A stretch of 64,000 bases of DNA from Paraburkholderia sp. NMBU_R16 (GCF_013282575.1 NZ_JAAAYE010000011.1:62001-126000); one strand, 5' to 3'; shown: positions 34,139-43,368, numbered from the stretch's first letter. A program made the numbers and translations. The notes: generated from the sequence alone by a model not told the origin.

Positions 34139-35332
34139 TTAGAAGCGGTGGATGATGCCTGCGCCGATCGCAACTTGGTTCTGGCTCGCCGACGCGCTGA
34201 TGCCGTCGCCGATTTGTGCCGTTGCGTTGATGATCGCTGCGCCGTTACGCGTCTTGCCCGTGGCGTGCTGGTACGCTTCGACCACGTAGAAGCCCGTGCG
34301 CTTCGACAGTGCGTAGTACTGCGACAGGTTGAACTGGTGGTACTTGGCAGCGCTCGTGATGCCGTTGGCTTCCGATGCGGCCGTGTAGCTATAGCCTGCC
34401 GCGAGGTCCAGAGCAGCCGTCGCCTTCCAGTGCAGCACTGCGCCGAACGTATTGAACACGGCTTCGTTCGTGAACGTCGAACCGGCGCCCGGCACGTAGA
34501 TCACGTTCGTGTACGACGCGGAGACGTCCCACGCCGGCGTGAACTGATAGCCCGCCGTCACGCCGAGGCGGCGCTGTGCGACAGCCGTCTTGTAGCCGTT
34601 GTTGATGGCCGACACGGCTTCTTCAGCACCGTTGTTGCTCGCAGCCGACGTCCACGTAGCACCGTTGGCGTTCTTGATGTTCTGGTAGCCGACGCCGATA
34701 CCGATCGGGCCGTTCTTGTATTGCGCAGCCACGCTCCACACCGAGTTCGCTGCGACGCTGCCCGGCGTGCCGCCGAACGCGTAGCCGCCGCTGAACGTGA
34801 AGCCGTAGAGGTTCGGCGACGTGTAGATGACTTGGTTGTTGGTACGGTAGTTCGTATCCAGCGAGTCGATATCGCCCGGATGCGCGCCGAATGCGCCCGT
34901 CAGCCACGTCGTCGGGCTCCACGGCGAGAGCAGCGTGTAATACGGCGTGTACTGACGTCCCATCGTGACCGTACCGAAGGCGTCGTTCGTCAGGCCAACC
35001 CAGGCTTGACGGTGGAATTCGAGACCGGCCGTGCTTTGCGTGCCGTTCATGATGTTGAAGCCTTGCTCCAACGTGAAGATGGCCTTCGTACCGCCGCCGA
35101 GATCTTCGCTGCCCTTCAAGCCGAAGCGGTTGCCCGCCCACACGCCGTTGTTCATCTTGACCAGCGACTTACCGCCCGACGTGGCGCCTGTCGAAGGCGC
35201 GACGTTGTTGATATAGGCGAAGCCGTTGTCCACGATACCGTAGAGCGTAACGCTGCTTTGCGCTTGCGCAGCGCCAGCAACGAGGCTCGTCGCGGCTGCG
35301 GCCACCATCGTGGCGAGTACTTTCTTCTTCAT
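34139..35332 (-). CDS. outer-membrane porin (Burkholderia trimeric type)
   Basis: 397 residues. The signal peptide MKKKVLATMVAAAATSLVAGAAQA is followed by QSSVTLYGIVDNGFAY, the standard first strand of beta-proteobacterial general porins, and the protein ends in ..GAGIIHRF with the C-terminal Phe needed for outer-membrane insertion. Many alternating strands and short turns are visible. It forms a diffusion channel for small solutes. ATG 35332 follows GGAG. The open frame upstream (to 35509) is untranslated leader. A strong terminator follows the gene. Confidence 0.93.
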   Translation of the reverse strand: MKKKVLATMVAAAATSLVAGAAQAQSSVTLYGIVDNGFAYINNVAPSTGATSGGKSLVKMNNGVWAGNRFGLKGSEDLGGGTKAIFTLEQGFNIMNGTQSTAGLEFHRQAWVGLTNDAFGTVTMGRQYTPYYTLLSPWSPTTWLTGAFGAHPGDIDSLDTNYRTNNQVIYTSPNLYGFTFSGGYAFGGTPGSVAANSVWSVAAQYKNGPIGIGVGYQNIKNANGATWTSAASNNGAEEAVSAINNGYKTAVAQRRLGVTAGYQFTPAWDVSASYTNVIYVPGAGSTFTNEAVFNTFGAVLHWKATAALDLAAGYSYTAASEANGITSAAKYHQFNLSQYYALSKRTGFYVVEAYQHATGKTRNGAAIINATAQIGDGISASASQNQVAIGAGIIHRF

Positions 35333-35573
35333 CAGATCTCCGTGCAGGTGCTGAGAGGGACTTCTTATCGATACCGATACGCGGTGGCACCGGTACTTAT
35401 ATGTCATCGTATGACTGTAACTGCCAGTAAAATTGTCGGGGCGGCCCCAAGGTGGGCATACTAGGGAAACTACTACGTGCAAACGCGCTAGCTCCTGCTT
35501 GTAAGACAACGTATGATGTGCGCCGCCGCGTATTTACGTCCGAACTAAACGGCCCGGGCTTGATTTAAGTCAT

Positions 35574-35600
35574 TCAAGAAAACCCGAATAAGACCGATAA
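35574..35600 (+). promoter_or_regulatory. sigma-28 (FliA) promoter of the chemoreceptor gene
   Basis: TCAAGAAA-N11-ACCGATAA fits the flagellar sigma-28 consensus (TAAAGTTT-N11-GCCGATAA) with correct spacing and a nearly intact -10. It lies 33 bp upstream of the chemoreceptor ATG. Confidence 0.7.
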
Positions 35601-35632
35601 ATAGGGGATCGACGTAATACGGGGGACACAAG

Positions 35633-37189
35633 ATGCGCAACTGGACAGTGCGACACAGCCTGCTCGCGGTATTGACCGTCTTCGCGGTCATGATCATCGT
35701 GGGTGGCGTAGTGGGCGTCGTGGCACTCGATCGCTCCAACGGCAACGCCCGCTTTCAGCGCCAGGTCGCGCGTCAGGTCATTCTCGCCAACGACGGCTAC
35801 AAAGACACCACGCGTACCCGCTCGGCGCTCACCCGCGCCTACGCCGCGCTCAAAGAGAACAACGACAAGGCGACGCGCGACTCGGCGCTCAAGAGCGCCC
35901 AGACCACGATCGACCGCGCCGCCGAGGAAACGGAGGCGTTTCGCCGTGCGGACCGGTTCGAGGGGCAGGATGACGCGTTAAAACAACAGTTGCTCGACGC
36001 GTCCGATCAGCTCGCAACCCACCTGAAAGCGGCATTCGTGGCGTTGCAAAATGACGACACTGCGGCCTACGTGACGATCAACGATGGGGACATCCGGAAC
36101 GCCGGCATCGCCTATTCGGCGGCTGTGGAGAAGTTTCAGCGGCTTGCGCGCACGTTGGCCGATGCCTCGGCCGAGCGCACCGAGGCGGAATTCAAATGGG
36201 TATTCGGCATGGTGATCGTCGGCGTGTCGTTCGCGCTCGTCCTCATCGTCGCCACGCATTTCGCGCTTCGCCGCATCGTGCTCGGGCCGCTGCGGCAGGC
36301 AGTCCACATGCTCGATCGGATTGCCGCGAACGATCTGACCGTCGAGGTGCCCGAAGCCGGCAGGAGCGAAGTCGGCCAGTTGTTCGGCGCCATGCGGCGC
36401 ATGCGGCTCGGATTATGGCGGACCGTTTCGGACGTACGCACGAATTGCGATGCGATTCACACCGCCGCGCGGGAGATCGCCGCCGGCAATCTCGATCTGT
36501 CGAGCCGGACCGAACAACAGTCCGCGTCGCTGCAGCAGACCGCGGCGAACATGGAGCAACTCACCTCGACCGTCAAGCGCAATGCCGATAGCGCGCAGCA
36601 GGCGAGCAGCCTCGCGTCGAGTGCCGCGCAGGTGGCGACGCGCGGAGGCGATGTCGTCGCGCGCGCGGTGCAGACGATGAACGCGGTGTCCGAAAGCTCG
36701 CAAAAGATTGCCGATATCACCGGCATGATCGACAGCATCGCGTTCCAGACGAACATCCTCGCGCTCAATGCGGCTGTCGAATCGGCCCGGGCTGGCGAGG
36801 CCGGGCGCGGCTTCGCCGTGGTCGCGTCGGAGGTGCGCGCACTCGCGCAGCGCAGCGCCGCCGCGGCCCACGAGATCAAGACGCTCATCGGTACATCGGT
36901 CGCGGACGTCAAAAACGGCAACACGCTCGTGGTCGAGGCGGGGCAGACGATGAACGAGATCGTGACGGCCGTGAGCGAAGTCGCGGGCATCATGGCCGAA
37001 ATCACCGCGGCCACGGCCGAGCAAAGCGTCGGCATCGCTCAGATCGGCGACGCCGTCAGCCAGATGGATCAAGTCACCCAGCAAAACGCCGCGCTCGTCG
37101 AAGAATCGGCGGCCGCGGCCGGCGCGCTCGAGCAGCAGGCGCAAGCCACGGCTTCCGCAGTCGCCGCCTTCAGGCTCGCAGCCTCCTGA
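35633..37189 (+). CDS. methyl-accepting chemotaxis protein
   Basis: 518 residues. A membrane helix at residues ~10-32, a four-helix-bundle periplasmic sensor (~35-190), a second helix (~190-212), a HAMP domain (~213-265) and the signalling domain with the invariant hairpin tip ([20 protein letters not shown]). The HAMP and signalling parts are typical of the Tar/Tsr-like group. The C-terminus (..AAFRLAAS) lacks a CheR/CheB-binding pentapeptide. It has its own sigma-28 promoter, so it is probably expressed with the flagellar regulon. The ligand is unknown. Confidence 0.92.
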   Translation: MRNWTVRHSLLAVLTVFAVMIIVGGVVGVVALDRSNGNARFQRQVARQVILANDGYKDTTRTRSALTRAYAALKENNDKATRDSALKSAQTTIDRAAEETEAFRRADRFEGQDDALKQQLLDASDQLATHLKAAFVALQNDDTAAYVTINDGDIRNAGIAYSAAVEKFQRLARTLADASAERTEAEFKWVFGMVIVGVSFALVLIVATHFALRRIVLGPLRQAVHMLDRIAANDLTVEVPEAGRSEVGQLFGAMRRMRLGLWRTVSDVRTNCDAIHTAAREIAAGNLDLSSRTEQQSASLQQTAANMEQLTSTVKRNADSAQQASSLASSAAQVATRGGDVVARAVQTMNAVSESSQKIADITGMIDSIAFQTNILALNAAVESARAGEAGRGFAVVASEVRALAQRSAAAAHEIKTLIGTSVADVKNGNTLVVEAGQTMNEIVTAVSEVAGIMAEITAATAEQSVGIAQIGDAVSQMDQVTQQNAALVEESAAAAGALEQQAQATASAVAAFRLAAS

Positions 37190-37199
37190 TACCGCGCGT

Positions 37200-37946
37200 T
37201 CAGTCGAACTCCGTCGGCGCGTGCTGATTCGCGCGGCGCAGCCGCTCGCGGCTGTTCGAAAGATGCATGCGCATGGCCGCGCGCGCGCTTTCGGCATCGC
37301 GCCGCGCAATCGCATCGAAGATGCTCTCGTGCTCGCGGTTCACGAGCGAGAGATAGGCGCTCGGATCTTCGCGCGCGATGCTGGCGGAATCGACGCGCTC
37401 GCGCGGAATCAAGGCCGTGCCGAGCTGCGCGAGAATATCGACGAAGTAGCGATTGCCGGTGGCCTGCGCCACGGCGACATGAAAGTCGAGATCCGCTTCC
37501 ACACTGTCCGAGGCATTCGCGCGTTTGGTCGCGATCATATCGAGCGCGGCGCGAATGCGCGCGATGTCGGCTGACTTCGCCCGTTGCGCGGCAAGCCCCG
37601 CGCATTCGGTCTCGAGGCTGATTCGCAGCTCGAGAATCGCCAGTACGTCGCGCAGCGTCGTGCCCGGGATCACTTCAAGGCCAATCGATTGTTTGGTCGG
37701 CTGGAGCACGAAGCTGCCGATGCCATGGCGCGTCTCGATCACTTTTGCGGCCTGCAAACGGGAAATGGCCTCGCGAATGACGGTGCGGCTGACGCTCATC
37801 GTTTCCATGAGCTGGGATTCCGTCGGCAGCTTGTCACCGGGCTTGAGGACGCTTGCCTCGATTTGCTCCGTCAAGCGGCTGACGACGAATTCCGCCAAGT
37901 TTCGAGCCCGTCTTTGTGGGACGGCAGGGGTGGGCGGCGCGGACAT
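37200..37946 (-). CDS. FadR/GntR family transcriptional regulator (FCD domain)
   Basis: About 248 residues. The N-terminal winged helix has LKPGDKLPTESQLMETMSVS and RTVIREAISRLQAAKVI. The C-terminal FCD domain follows, with a metal-site pattern of Asp/His residues (DLDFHVAVAQATGN). Such regulators repress sugar-acid or gluconate genes and are released by a small acid. ATG 37946 follows GAGG; another ATG at 37970 lacks a ribosome binding site. The neighbouring lactonase gene is a reasonable target. Confidence 0.88.
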   Translation of the reverse strand: MSAPPTPAVPQRRARNLAEFVVSRLTEQIEASVLKPGDKLPTESQLMETMSVSRTVIREAISRLQAAKVIETRHGIGSFVLQPTKQSIGLEVIPGTTLRDVLAILELRISLETECAGLAAQRAKSADIARIRAALDMIATKRANASDSVEADLDFHVAVAQATGNRYFVDILAQLGTALIPRERVDSASIAREDPSAYLSLVNREHESIFDAIARRDAESARAAMRMHLSNSRERLRRANQHAPTEFD

Positions 37947-38114
37947 CGATGTACCTCGTGGGGACAGCATTTTATGAGTGTGAATGCGTTTTCATTATAG
38001 CTAGTCACGCCCGCGAGTTGTCTGATGACGGACGTTCGATGGGCGAGTAAATCGCATGGACCGGCCGAGGCGCGCCATGGGCGGCCCAAGCCGGCTTCCC
38101 CGATGCTGCCTGCG

Positions 38115-39245
38115 TTACTCGAACGTGACCACTTCGACCCAGTTCGGATTCTTGCCTGTATCGGCACCGCCGTTCCCCGTCAGTGCGCCGGTCTTGCGAT
38201 CGATACGATACTCGGTCAAATGATTCGAGAGTTGTCCTACCGCGAACAGATATTGACCGGATGCGTCGATGCCGAAGCCGCGCGGCTGCTTTTCGGTCGG
38301 CCATGTTCCGATGCGTTGCAGCTTGCCCGAGCGGCGATCGACGCGGTAGCCCCCGAGCGTGCTCGATGTGCGCTCGGATACATAGAGGAAGTTGCCGTCG
38401 GGCGTCAGATGAACGTCCGCGCCCCACGGTTTTCCGGTGAACTCGGACGGGAGGATGGAGATCGTCTGAACGGGACGTGCCATATCGGCCTTCTTGTCGA
38501 AGGCCAGCACATGGAGCTTGCCGTCGAGTTCGTCGATCAGATACACGAAGCGTCCATCGCCCGAGAACACGAAGTGGCGGGGGCCCGAGCCGTGCGGCAG
38601 CGAGTAGGCCGGCTTCGGGTCGAGCGTGAGCGTGCCGGTGTCGCCATCGAGCGCGAGCTTGAGCCAGGCGTCCGCGCCCAGCACCGAAGCGAAAGCGTAC
38701 CGATTGTCGGGCGAGGTACGAATGGCGTGTGCCATCGGGCCCGTCGGGACGGTTTCATGCGCATCTTCAGGCATGCCCTTCGCATCGATGCGGCTCATCG
38801 ACAGCAGGTTGCCGCCGTACGATGCGCCGAACAGGAAGCGGCCTGTGGCGTCGGTGGAAATGTAAGCCATGCTCTCGGGCAACGCCGCGGTGCCGATCCG
38901 CGTCAGTGTGCCGTCGAGCGGATTCATGAACAGCGTCGCGACGCTGTACGGCTTCGAGCGCAGTCCGACATAAAGATGCGGCCGGTTCGGCGAACGCGCC
39001 ATCGGCATGGCCGTGCCGCCGACCGCGAGCGTTTGAATCGATGTGAGCGCGCCCTGTCGTTCGTCGAGTTTGAATGCCGAGATGTCTTGGCTGTCAGCGT
39101 TCGAGACATAGATATAGGTACGGCTCGCATGCGCGGTGCCGGCGAGCGCGCAAGCCATCAGGCCGGCTAGCGCCACGCGCACGAGCGTCGCGCGTTTGGC
39201 CGCAATAGCAGGGCCCCTCCGGCGCATTGAAATACGACTCAGCAT
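38115..39245 (-). CDS. exported beta-propeller lactonase (6-phosphogluconolactonase-like)
   Basis: About 376 residues with an N-terminal signal peptide (ending ..GTAHA) and seven-bladed propeller repeats of the lactonase family (YIYVSNADSQDISAFKLD, FLYVSERTSSTLGGYRVD, YLFAVGQLSNHLTEYRID). Cytoplasmic Pgl lacks a signal peptide, so a periplasmic lactone substrate is likely. I choose ATG 39245 because AGGAG is 8 nt upstream; the ATG at 39251 is too close to it. It is next to a FadR-type regulator gene on the same strand. Confidence 0.85.
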   Translation of the reverse strand: MLSRISMRRRGPAIAAKRATLVRVALAGLMACALAGTAHASRTYIYVSNADSQDISAFKLDERQGALTSIQTLAVGGTAMPMARSPNRPHLYVGLRSKPYSVATLFMNPLDGTLTRIGTAALPESMAYISTDATGRFLFGASYGGNLLSMSRIDAKGMPEDAHETVPTGPMAHAIRTSPDNRYAFASVLGADAWLKLALDGDTGTLTLDPKPAYSLPHGSGPRHFVFSGDGRFVYLIDELDGKLHVLAFDKKADMARPVQTISILPSEFTGKPWGADVHLTPDGNFLYVSERTSSTLGGYRVDRRSGKLQRIGTWPTEKQPRGFGIDASGQYLFAVGQLSNHLTEYRIDRKTGALTGNGGADTGKNPNWVEVVTFE

Positions 39246-39270
39246 ATCCATTTCTCCTCACTGTTATTGA

Positions 39271-39288
39271 TGACGGTAATGTACGTCA
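39271..39288. promoter_or_regulatory. inverted repeat TGACG-N8-CGTCA upstream of the lactonase gene
   Basis: A perfect 5-bp dyad with an 8-bp spacer, 26 bp before the lactonase start. The sequence TGATGACGG recurs about 80 bp upstream of the GntR gene start (38023). It could be a regulator site; that is an inference from position only. Confidence 0.3.
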
Positions 39289-39413
39289 TCTTATGTCTGA
39301 TAACTAGACGGAGAAAGTGGGGCGGCGCGAGTGGGCCGGAGGAGGGGCACGACGATTGCTCGAGACCCGTTACCTGAAACGTCGGGCGACTCGGCTCGCA
39401 AGGGAGGACTTCC

Positions 39414-39551
39414 ATGAAACGACTCATCGCGCTCCTGGTACTTGCCGCAACGGCGGCGCTGACAGCCTGCCACACCGTTGCGGGAGCGGGAGAAGACATC
39501 TCGAAGGGCGGTCACGCCATCACGAACTCGGCCGAGAAGCATTCGGATTGA
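39414..39551 (+). CDS. entericidin A/B family lipoprotein
   Basis: A 45-residue protein: Lys/Arg start, hydrophobic stretch and lipobox LTAC, then CHTVAGAGEDISKGGHAITNSA, the standard entericidin pattern of a short amphipathic tail. GGGAGG precedes the ATG. Entericidins are small envelope lipoproteins induced in stationary phase; antidote/toxin roles are described in enterobacteria. It is a single-gene unit. Confidence 0.88.
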   Translation: MKRLIALLVLAATAALTACHTVAGAGEDISKGGHAITNSAEKHSD

Positions 39552-39745
39552 CGTCGGTCGAAGCTGCAATCGGGCGGCGTGTTGTGCGCCGCCCGCCATT
39601 TACTTAGGCCGCGACATTCCCCAAGGGTGCTCGCGGCCGCGTCATATCAGGCCGAAGTCCGGCCCCGTCGGCGCGGGTGGTCTCGCCGCGCTCGGCCGTC
39701 TTCAGACGCGATCTGCCGACCGGCGCGCCGACCACATGCGGGCCG

Positions 39746-40009
39746 CTATTTCGCATGCGCGGCGCTTGCTGGCGGCCGCCGCGCGATTGGGTCGTTCGTC
39801 GGCTTGGTGGGGCGCTTGACCGGCATGTTGTCGGGGTTGTGAGCGTTCACTCCGCTTGCGGGGGACTGTGGGGGCTGGACCATGGACGCGCCGGCATTGG
39901 TCGGCGCGCTTTGGCTTTGTGCGTGGGCCAGACCGACTCCGGCCAAGCCGGCCCATGCAACCGTGGCAACCGCAAAGGCGTGCCCGAGATCTCGATCGAT
40001 CGCACTCAT
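39746..40009 (-). CDS. small exported hypothetical protein
   Basis: 87 residues. A signal peptide (FAVATVAWAGLAGVGLAHA) is followed by ~55 residues rich in Pro, Asn, Ala and Gln without Cys or recognisable motif. ATG 40009 (or the ATG at 40012) follows GAGGAG, a strong ribosome binding site, so I think it is expressed. I do not recognise the family. Confidence 0.6.
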   Translation of the reverse strand: MSAIDRDLGHAFAVATVAWAGLAGVGLAHAQSQSAPTNAGASMVQPPQSPASGVNAHNPDNMPVKRPTKPTNDPIARRPPASAAHAK

Positions 40010-40185
40010 CATCGGCTCCTCGGCGGGAAAAGCCGCCGTGTTCATATGGAGCAGCAATCGGAGGACCCGTTTCGAGGCGAACCGCGCCGCTAGGGGCGCG
40101 GGTCATTCAATGCATCGCTGGGAAGCCCTGAAATTGGTAGTACCAAAGCACGCGTGCGATTTGGCGACCGCGGCACCGCGCGCCG

Positions 40186-40464
40186 TCATGAGCGGCGCGC
40201 GAGCCGCCAGCGGTGAAACGCCAGATTCAGTACCCAGACTATCAGCGCGGCGGCAGCGAGAGACAGCAGGATAATGACCAGCAATCCGACCGTCTCTATG
40301 TCATCTGCGTTGTTGACCGTATCGACTCCAAGCTTGCGCATGACCAGCGCAATCACCGCCGGCAGCGGCGGGAACTCATAGGGAAGGCTGGCGATGAACC
40401 GCGACAGCGCAAAGCCGATGACAACGGTTGCCAACATGTTGGCGCCGTAGCGGACAAGCTTCAT
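40186..40464 (-). CDS. small two-helix membrane protein, possible immunity protein
   Basis: 92 residues with hydrophobic segments near residues 8-27 (ANMLATVVIGFALSRFIASL) and 60-82 (VGLLVIILLSLAAAALIVWVL). Its ATG overlaps the stop codon of the DUF2778 pseudogene (ATGA), so the two were co-translated. For DUF2778 (Tlde1-like) effectors that attack peptidoglycan, a periplasm-facing membrane immunity protein encoded next door would make sense. This is inferred from context; I do not recognise the sequence. Confidence 0.6.
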   Translation of the reverse strand: MKLVRYGANMLATVVIGFALSRFIASLPYEFPPLPAVIALVMRKLGVDTVNNADDIETVGLLVIILLSLAAAALIVWVLNLAFHRWRLARRS

Positions 40465-40951
40465 CAACGAACCTCCAGCGTGCCGTAAGCCTTTACACTC
40501 GTACCGGGAACGGTAAGCGTTGGTCCGCCGCTTCTCAGGTACGTGCTGAGCTGTTTGAATTGTGCCGGGTTGACGAGCGCGATGCATCCTTCGCTGCGAC
40601 GCTGCGGCCCAATGGGATGCAATCGAAACGCACCTCGTCGTACGCCGTTGACGTAGGTCACATCGTCGATGGCACCGTCGTTTCTGTACAGCGCGAACCA
40701 TTCATTGCGGTCGGTATACCGTAGCCGTGAGTTCGAAGGAAGTCGTAAAGCCACCCTAGGTGCCCGCCAGATTGACGATCAAGGATGTAGTATCGCCCCC
40801 GTGGAAGCGGTCCGGACTCGGCGTTGCCTTCGGCGGCAGGATTATTTCGGTCGGCCGGCATACCGGAGAAGGCTGCGAAAGTGCCAACGCCAGAACACGA
40901 GAGCGACGTAAGCGGTTGGTTATTCAGCAAAAACGTGCAGTTGATTGGCAT
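40464..40951 (-). pseudogene. DUF2778 (Tlde1-like L,D-transpeptidase-fold) effector, frameshifted
   Basis: The first part (from ATG 40951) reads ..FAAFSG.. then GPLPRGRYYILDRQSGGHLGWL. The frame then shifts near 40715-40730 and the C-terminal part continues as RNEWFALYRNDGAID, ..GAFRLHPIGPQRRSEGCIAL, with the active-site-like H and S-E-G-C (catalytic Cys) of the family. The two parts join in order with a one-base shift, so the gene is broken or has a sequencing error. Tlde1 proteins are T6SS effectors cutting or exchanging peptidoglycan peptides. A membrane-protein gene overlaps its stop. Confidence 0.72.
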
Positions 40952-41213
40952 TACCCGGAGCTTGTGGTCGATCAAGCCGGCAATGTTGACATGCTCGCCG
41001 ACCGAGCCGCAACCGGCGGCTCGGTCTGTCTATCGGTGCTGCGGACGAGCAGGGAGCGGCGCATATGTGCCTAAACCTCCATTTTTCGGGCGCGATGCGG
41101 CACTTACCTAGGCGCTGCACCACGCGATTTTTCATTGTTCAGCACGTCAGCGCCGTGTCGATCGCGCCGACATCGGCAGCCCCAAACTCGGACGCAGACT
41201 ACCAAGTCGACAG

Positions 41214-41740
41214 ATGAACGAATCAAATCGCAGGCAGCAGGCTACAGGAGTGCCGTCCTTTCGCATCCGCCGACCCTCCGAATTGGAGATAGAGACGGTC
41301 GTCGTCGCGGCTGGCGGAAAGCGCGCGCATCTTGATGCCGACAGGCGGAGTCTGCGCGGTGCCGACTTTGTCTTAGGCTCCAGTGTCATTGAGTTGAAGA
41401 TTCTCGAAGACGAGGGCTTCAACAAGCCGGAGCGGCAAGGGAAGCTCGCAAAGCTGTTTCGTGAACATTATCCTGTTCGCCTACCATCGTACTTGATCGG
41501 GGCGTGCTCGATGCCCAAGGGCGACGCGTCTACGACAGGATAGTCGAGGGGCCGGTGAAGTCCGCTGTCAGTTCGGCGCGACAGCAGCTCCGGCAGTCTC
41601 GTTCCGAACACGGTGCGACGAACACGGTTCTGTGGGTCATAAATAATGGTTACTCGTCATTGAGCCATACCGCGTTGATGGAATTGGTTGCGAAACGCGC
41701 GAGAAATGACTCAAGCGACATCGACACTAGAGAACGATAA
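41214..41740 (+). pseudogene. broken hypothetical gene (nuclease-like IELK motif)
   Basis: The first frame (from 41214) gives VLGSSVIELKILEDEGFNKPERQGKLAKLF. After about 41480 the sense moves to another frame: TIVLDRGVLDAQG.., IVEGPVKSAVSSARQQLR and VLWVINNGYSSL, ending at 41740. E-L-K with a preceding D resembles the PD-(D/E)xK nuclease core, but this is only a suggestion. The frame change and the short C-terminus mark it as decayed. Confidence 0.5.
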
Positions 41741-41898
41741 TTATCTTGGCCGGTCGCATTGACTCAGGTTTCCGAACTAGGCTCGTTGCCTCAAGTATTT
41801 TGCTACCTGTCAGACGGCTGATGGGTGCGACGCCGTCGTTCTGAGGCGCAGTTGCCTTGCGGCGCGCGTCGACTGGCCGTTACGGACGGCGGGCGGAT

Positions 41899-42132
41899 CT
41901 AGCGATGCGACGACGCTACAAGCAGGCGCCAACGGATTGGGCCCAGATTGGGCTCGTGCTGATGGTGATTCTGGGGTGGCAGAGAATGGCCATGGGCCGA
42001 TACCGCCTCGATGCCACAGCCCGCGCATTTGTATATGCCGGAGAACGGCGCGGTTGCACCGGGATTATGAAGTGTGTCGAACGCGTCGTTGTTGACGTGT
42101 GACAGCTGATTCCCGTATTTGTATTGCGCCAT
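41899..42132 (-). CDS. small conserved hypothetical protein with a Cys-x2-Cys motif
   Basis: 77 residues starting MAQYKYGNQLSHVNNDAFDT. The segment GIYKCAGCGIEAVSAHGHSLPP, with CxxC and following His residues, suggests a metal-binding knuckle. GGTGA lies upstream of the ATG. I have seen similar short proteins in Burkholderia genomes, but know no function. Confidence 0.6.
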   Translation of the reverse strand: MAQYKYGNQLSHVNNDAFDTLHNPGATAPFSGIYKCAGCGIEAVSAHGHSLPPQNHHQHEPNLGPIRWRLLVASSHR

Positions 42133-42148
42133 GAAGTCACCGGCTCGG

Positions 42149-42790
42149 TTACACCGCAAAGTTTTGATTAAGTTCAGCAACATCGGGTGTCGGCAACGCC
42201 AAAGGCGTGTCCCCTTCCGGTGAGTATAAATCGCGGTACATCAGGACGGTACGAGGCGCGTCGTCCTGTGCGCCGCGCTGTGGACGTTTCTTGCTCACCG
42301 TCGACTGACGCACTTTGTTGTGCGCGGCGGCTTTAAACCCATTGCGTTCATAGAACTGGATCGTGCGCGGATTGTCGTCCGCATCGACCGTCAGTAAGCG
42401 CACCGATACGCTGTTGCCGTAGGCAATCGCCTCGATCGCTCGGGTCAGCTCGCGTCCGATTCCGGCCGATTGCAGGTCTGATCGCACTGCGAGCTTGGTG
42501 ATCTTGATTGCGGGGAAATACTTGATCGAACACTCGAACGGCAGTCCCAGCTCGAACGCCTCCGATAAGTTCAACGGAAGCCCATCGGCGGACAGACTGA
42601 AAAATCCCACAGGGACCACGTCGTCCTGGGCGTAGGCGACAACCGTTTCAGTCAGGCCGTGTATGGAATAGTCGCGAGCGCTTTCTGTCAGGAACGAATC
42701 CAGGCCTTGATTGCCGCACACGAAACCCGCGAGCTGTGCGGAGGTCAGGTCACAGATGTTGCGGAGCGCAAGCTGCGCGAGAGTCGGCAC
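42149..42790 (-). CDS. GNAT family N-acetyltransferase, possibly a toxin of the TacT type
   Basis: 213 residues. The N-terminal FVCGNQGLDSFLTESARDY block is typical of toxin-like GNAT proteins (F-x-C-G...L-x-x-F-L). The acetyl-CoA loop is in LQSAGIGRELTRA and the C-terminal strand in IQFYERNGF. These toxins acetylate charged tRNA in other systems. A small gene lies 9 bp upstream on the same strand, in the place of an antitoxin gene, but is not a recognisable ribbon-helix-helix protein. An ordinary acetyltransferase is the alternative. Confidence 0.78.
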   Translation of the reverse strand: MPTLAQLALRNICDLTSAQLAGFVCGNQGLDSFLTESARDYSIHGLTETVVAYAQDDVVPVGFFSLSADGLPLNLSEAFELGLPFECSIKYFPAIKITKLAVRSDLQSAGIGRELTRAIEAIAYGNSVSVRLLTVDADDNPRTIQFYERNGFKAAAHNKVRQSTVSKKRPQRGAQDDAPRTVLMYRDLYSPEGDTPLALPTPDVAELNQNFAV

Positions 42791-42799
42791 CGACGAGCG

Positions 42800-42982
42800 T
42801 TAACCGCGACGCACACCGTGCGGCAGGGGTGCCGCGAACGCTTGTTGGAGATCCGCAGCATATCGACGCAATTGTTCGCGGCGTTCGTCCGTCAGAGTGA
42901 CGGACGCGACGCTACGGACGAGCGCGCGACTATCGCGGCGCGTCAACCTGCGGGTGGACTGAATGATGGGCTTGGCTGCCAT
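42800..42982 (-). CDS. small hypothetical protein upstream of the GNAT gene
   Basis: 60 residues, basic at the N-terminus (STRRLTRRDSRALVR) with a helical segment DERREQLRRYAADLQQAF. The gene ends 9 bp before the GNAT start, so the two form an operon. It could be an antitoxin or a DNA-binding partner, but no family match is visible. Confidence 0.5.
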   Translation of the reverse strand: MAAKPIIQSTRRLTRRDSRALVRSVASVTLTDERREQLRRYAADLQQAFAAPLPHGVRRG

Positions 42983-43339
42983 GTTGTTACTTCAGATTAC
43001 GTAAGCACATCGCGCAACCGCCGGTTTTGCGGCACCTGCGCACATTATCGGACGCGATACGAGAACCTAAGAGCGATCCGCGAAAAGGTCAACCGCAAAA
43101 CGTACACTCTGCACAGCGGGCGTTGCGGTAAAAGATTCCGATCGAAAACCAGCCGCGATTTTCGCACGACCTTGTTGGGTCGAAGCGATTAGAGCACACG
43201 AATGATACATGGTTCACTTAACGGACGCAGCAGCGCCGAATGGCCGCGGCCACCGACGTCCAACGCATCGCCGGTGGCCTACATGGCCGGTGTCCTACCT
43301 CTGATTTGCAACGATTCTCACTTCCTCGTCCGACCCTTC
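42983..43339. other. intergenic stretch before the groESL promoter
   Basis: 357 bp. I find no credible gene; a plus-strand frame covering part of it lacks a start with ribosome binding site and looks like chance. The right end leads into the groES promoter. Confidence 0.4.
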
Positions 43340-43368
43340 TTGAAATCGGGGCAACCCGTCCATATAAT
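43340..43368 (+). promoter_or_regulatory. sigma-70 promoter of groESL
   Basis: TTGAAA (43340-43345) and TATAAT (43363-43368) separated by exactly 17 bp. The -10 touches the CIRCE operator, so HrcA binding would block transcription. Confidence 0.85.

Noticed and set aside
42659-43192. A 177-residue plus-strand frame with CxxC-like pairs
   Set aside because: It overlaps the GNAT gene and its partner on the other strand and has no ribosome binding site; the Cys pairs look incidental.
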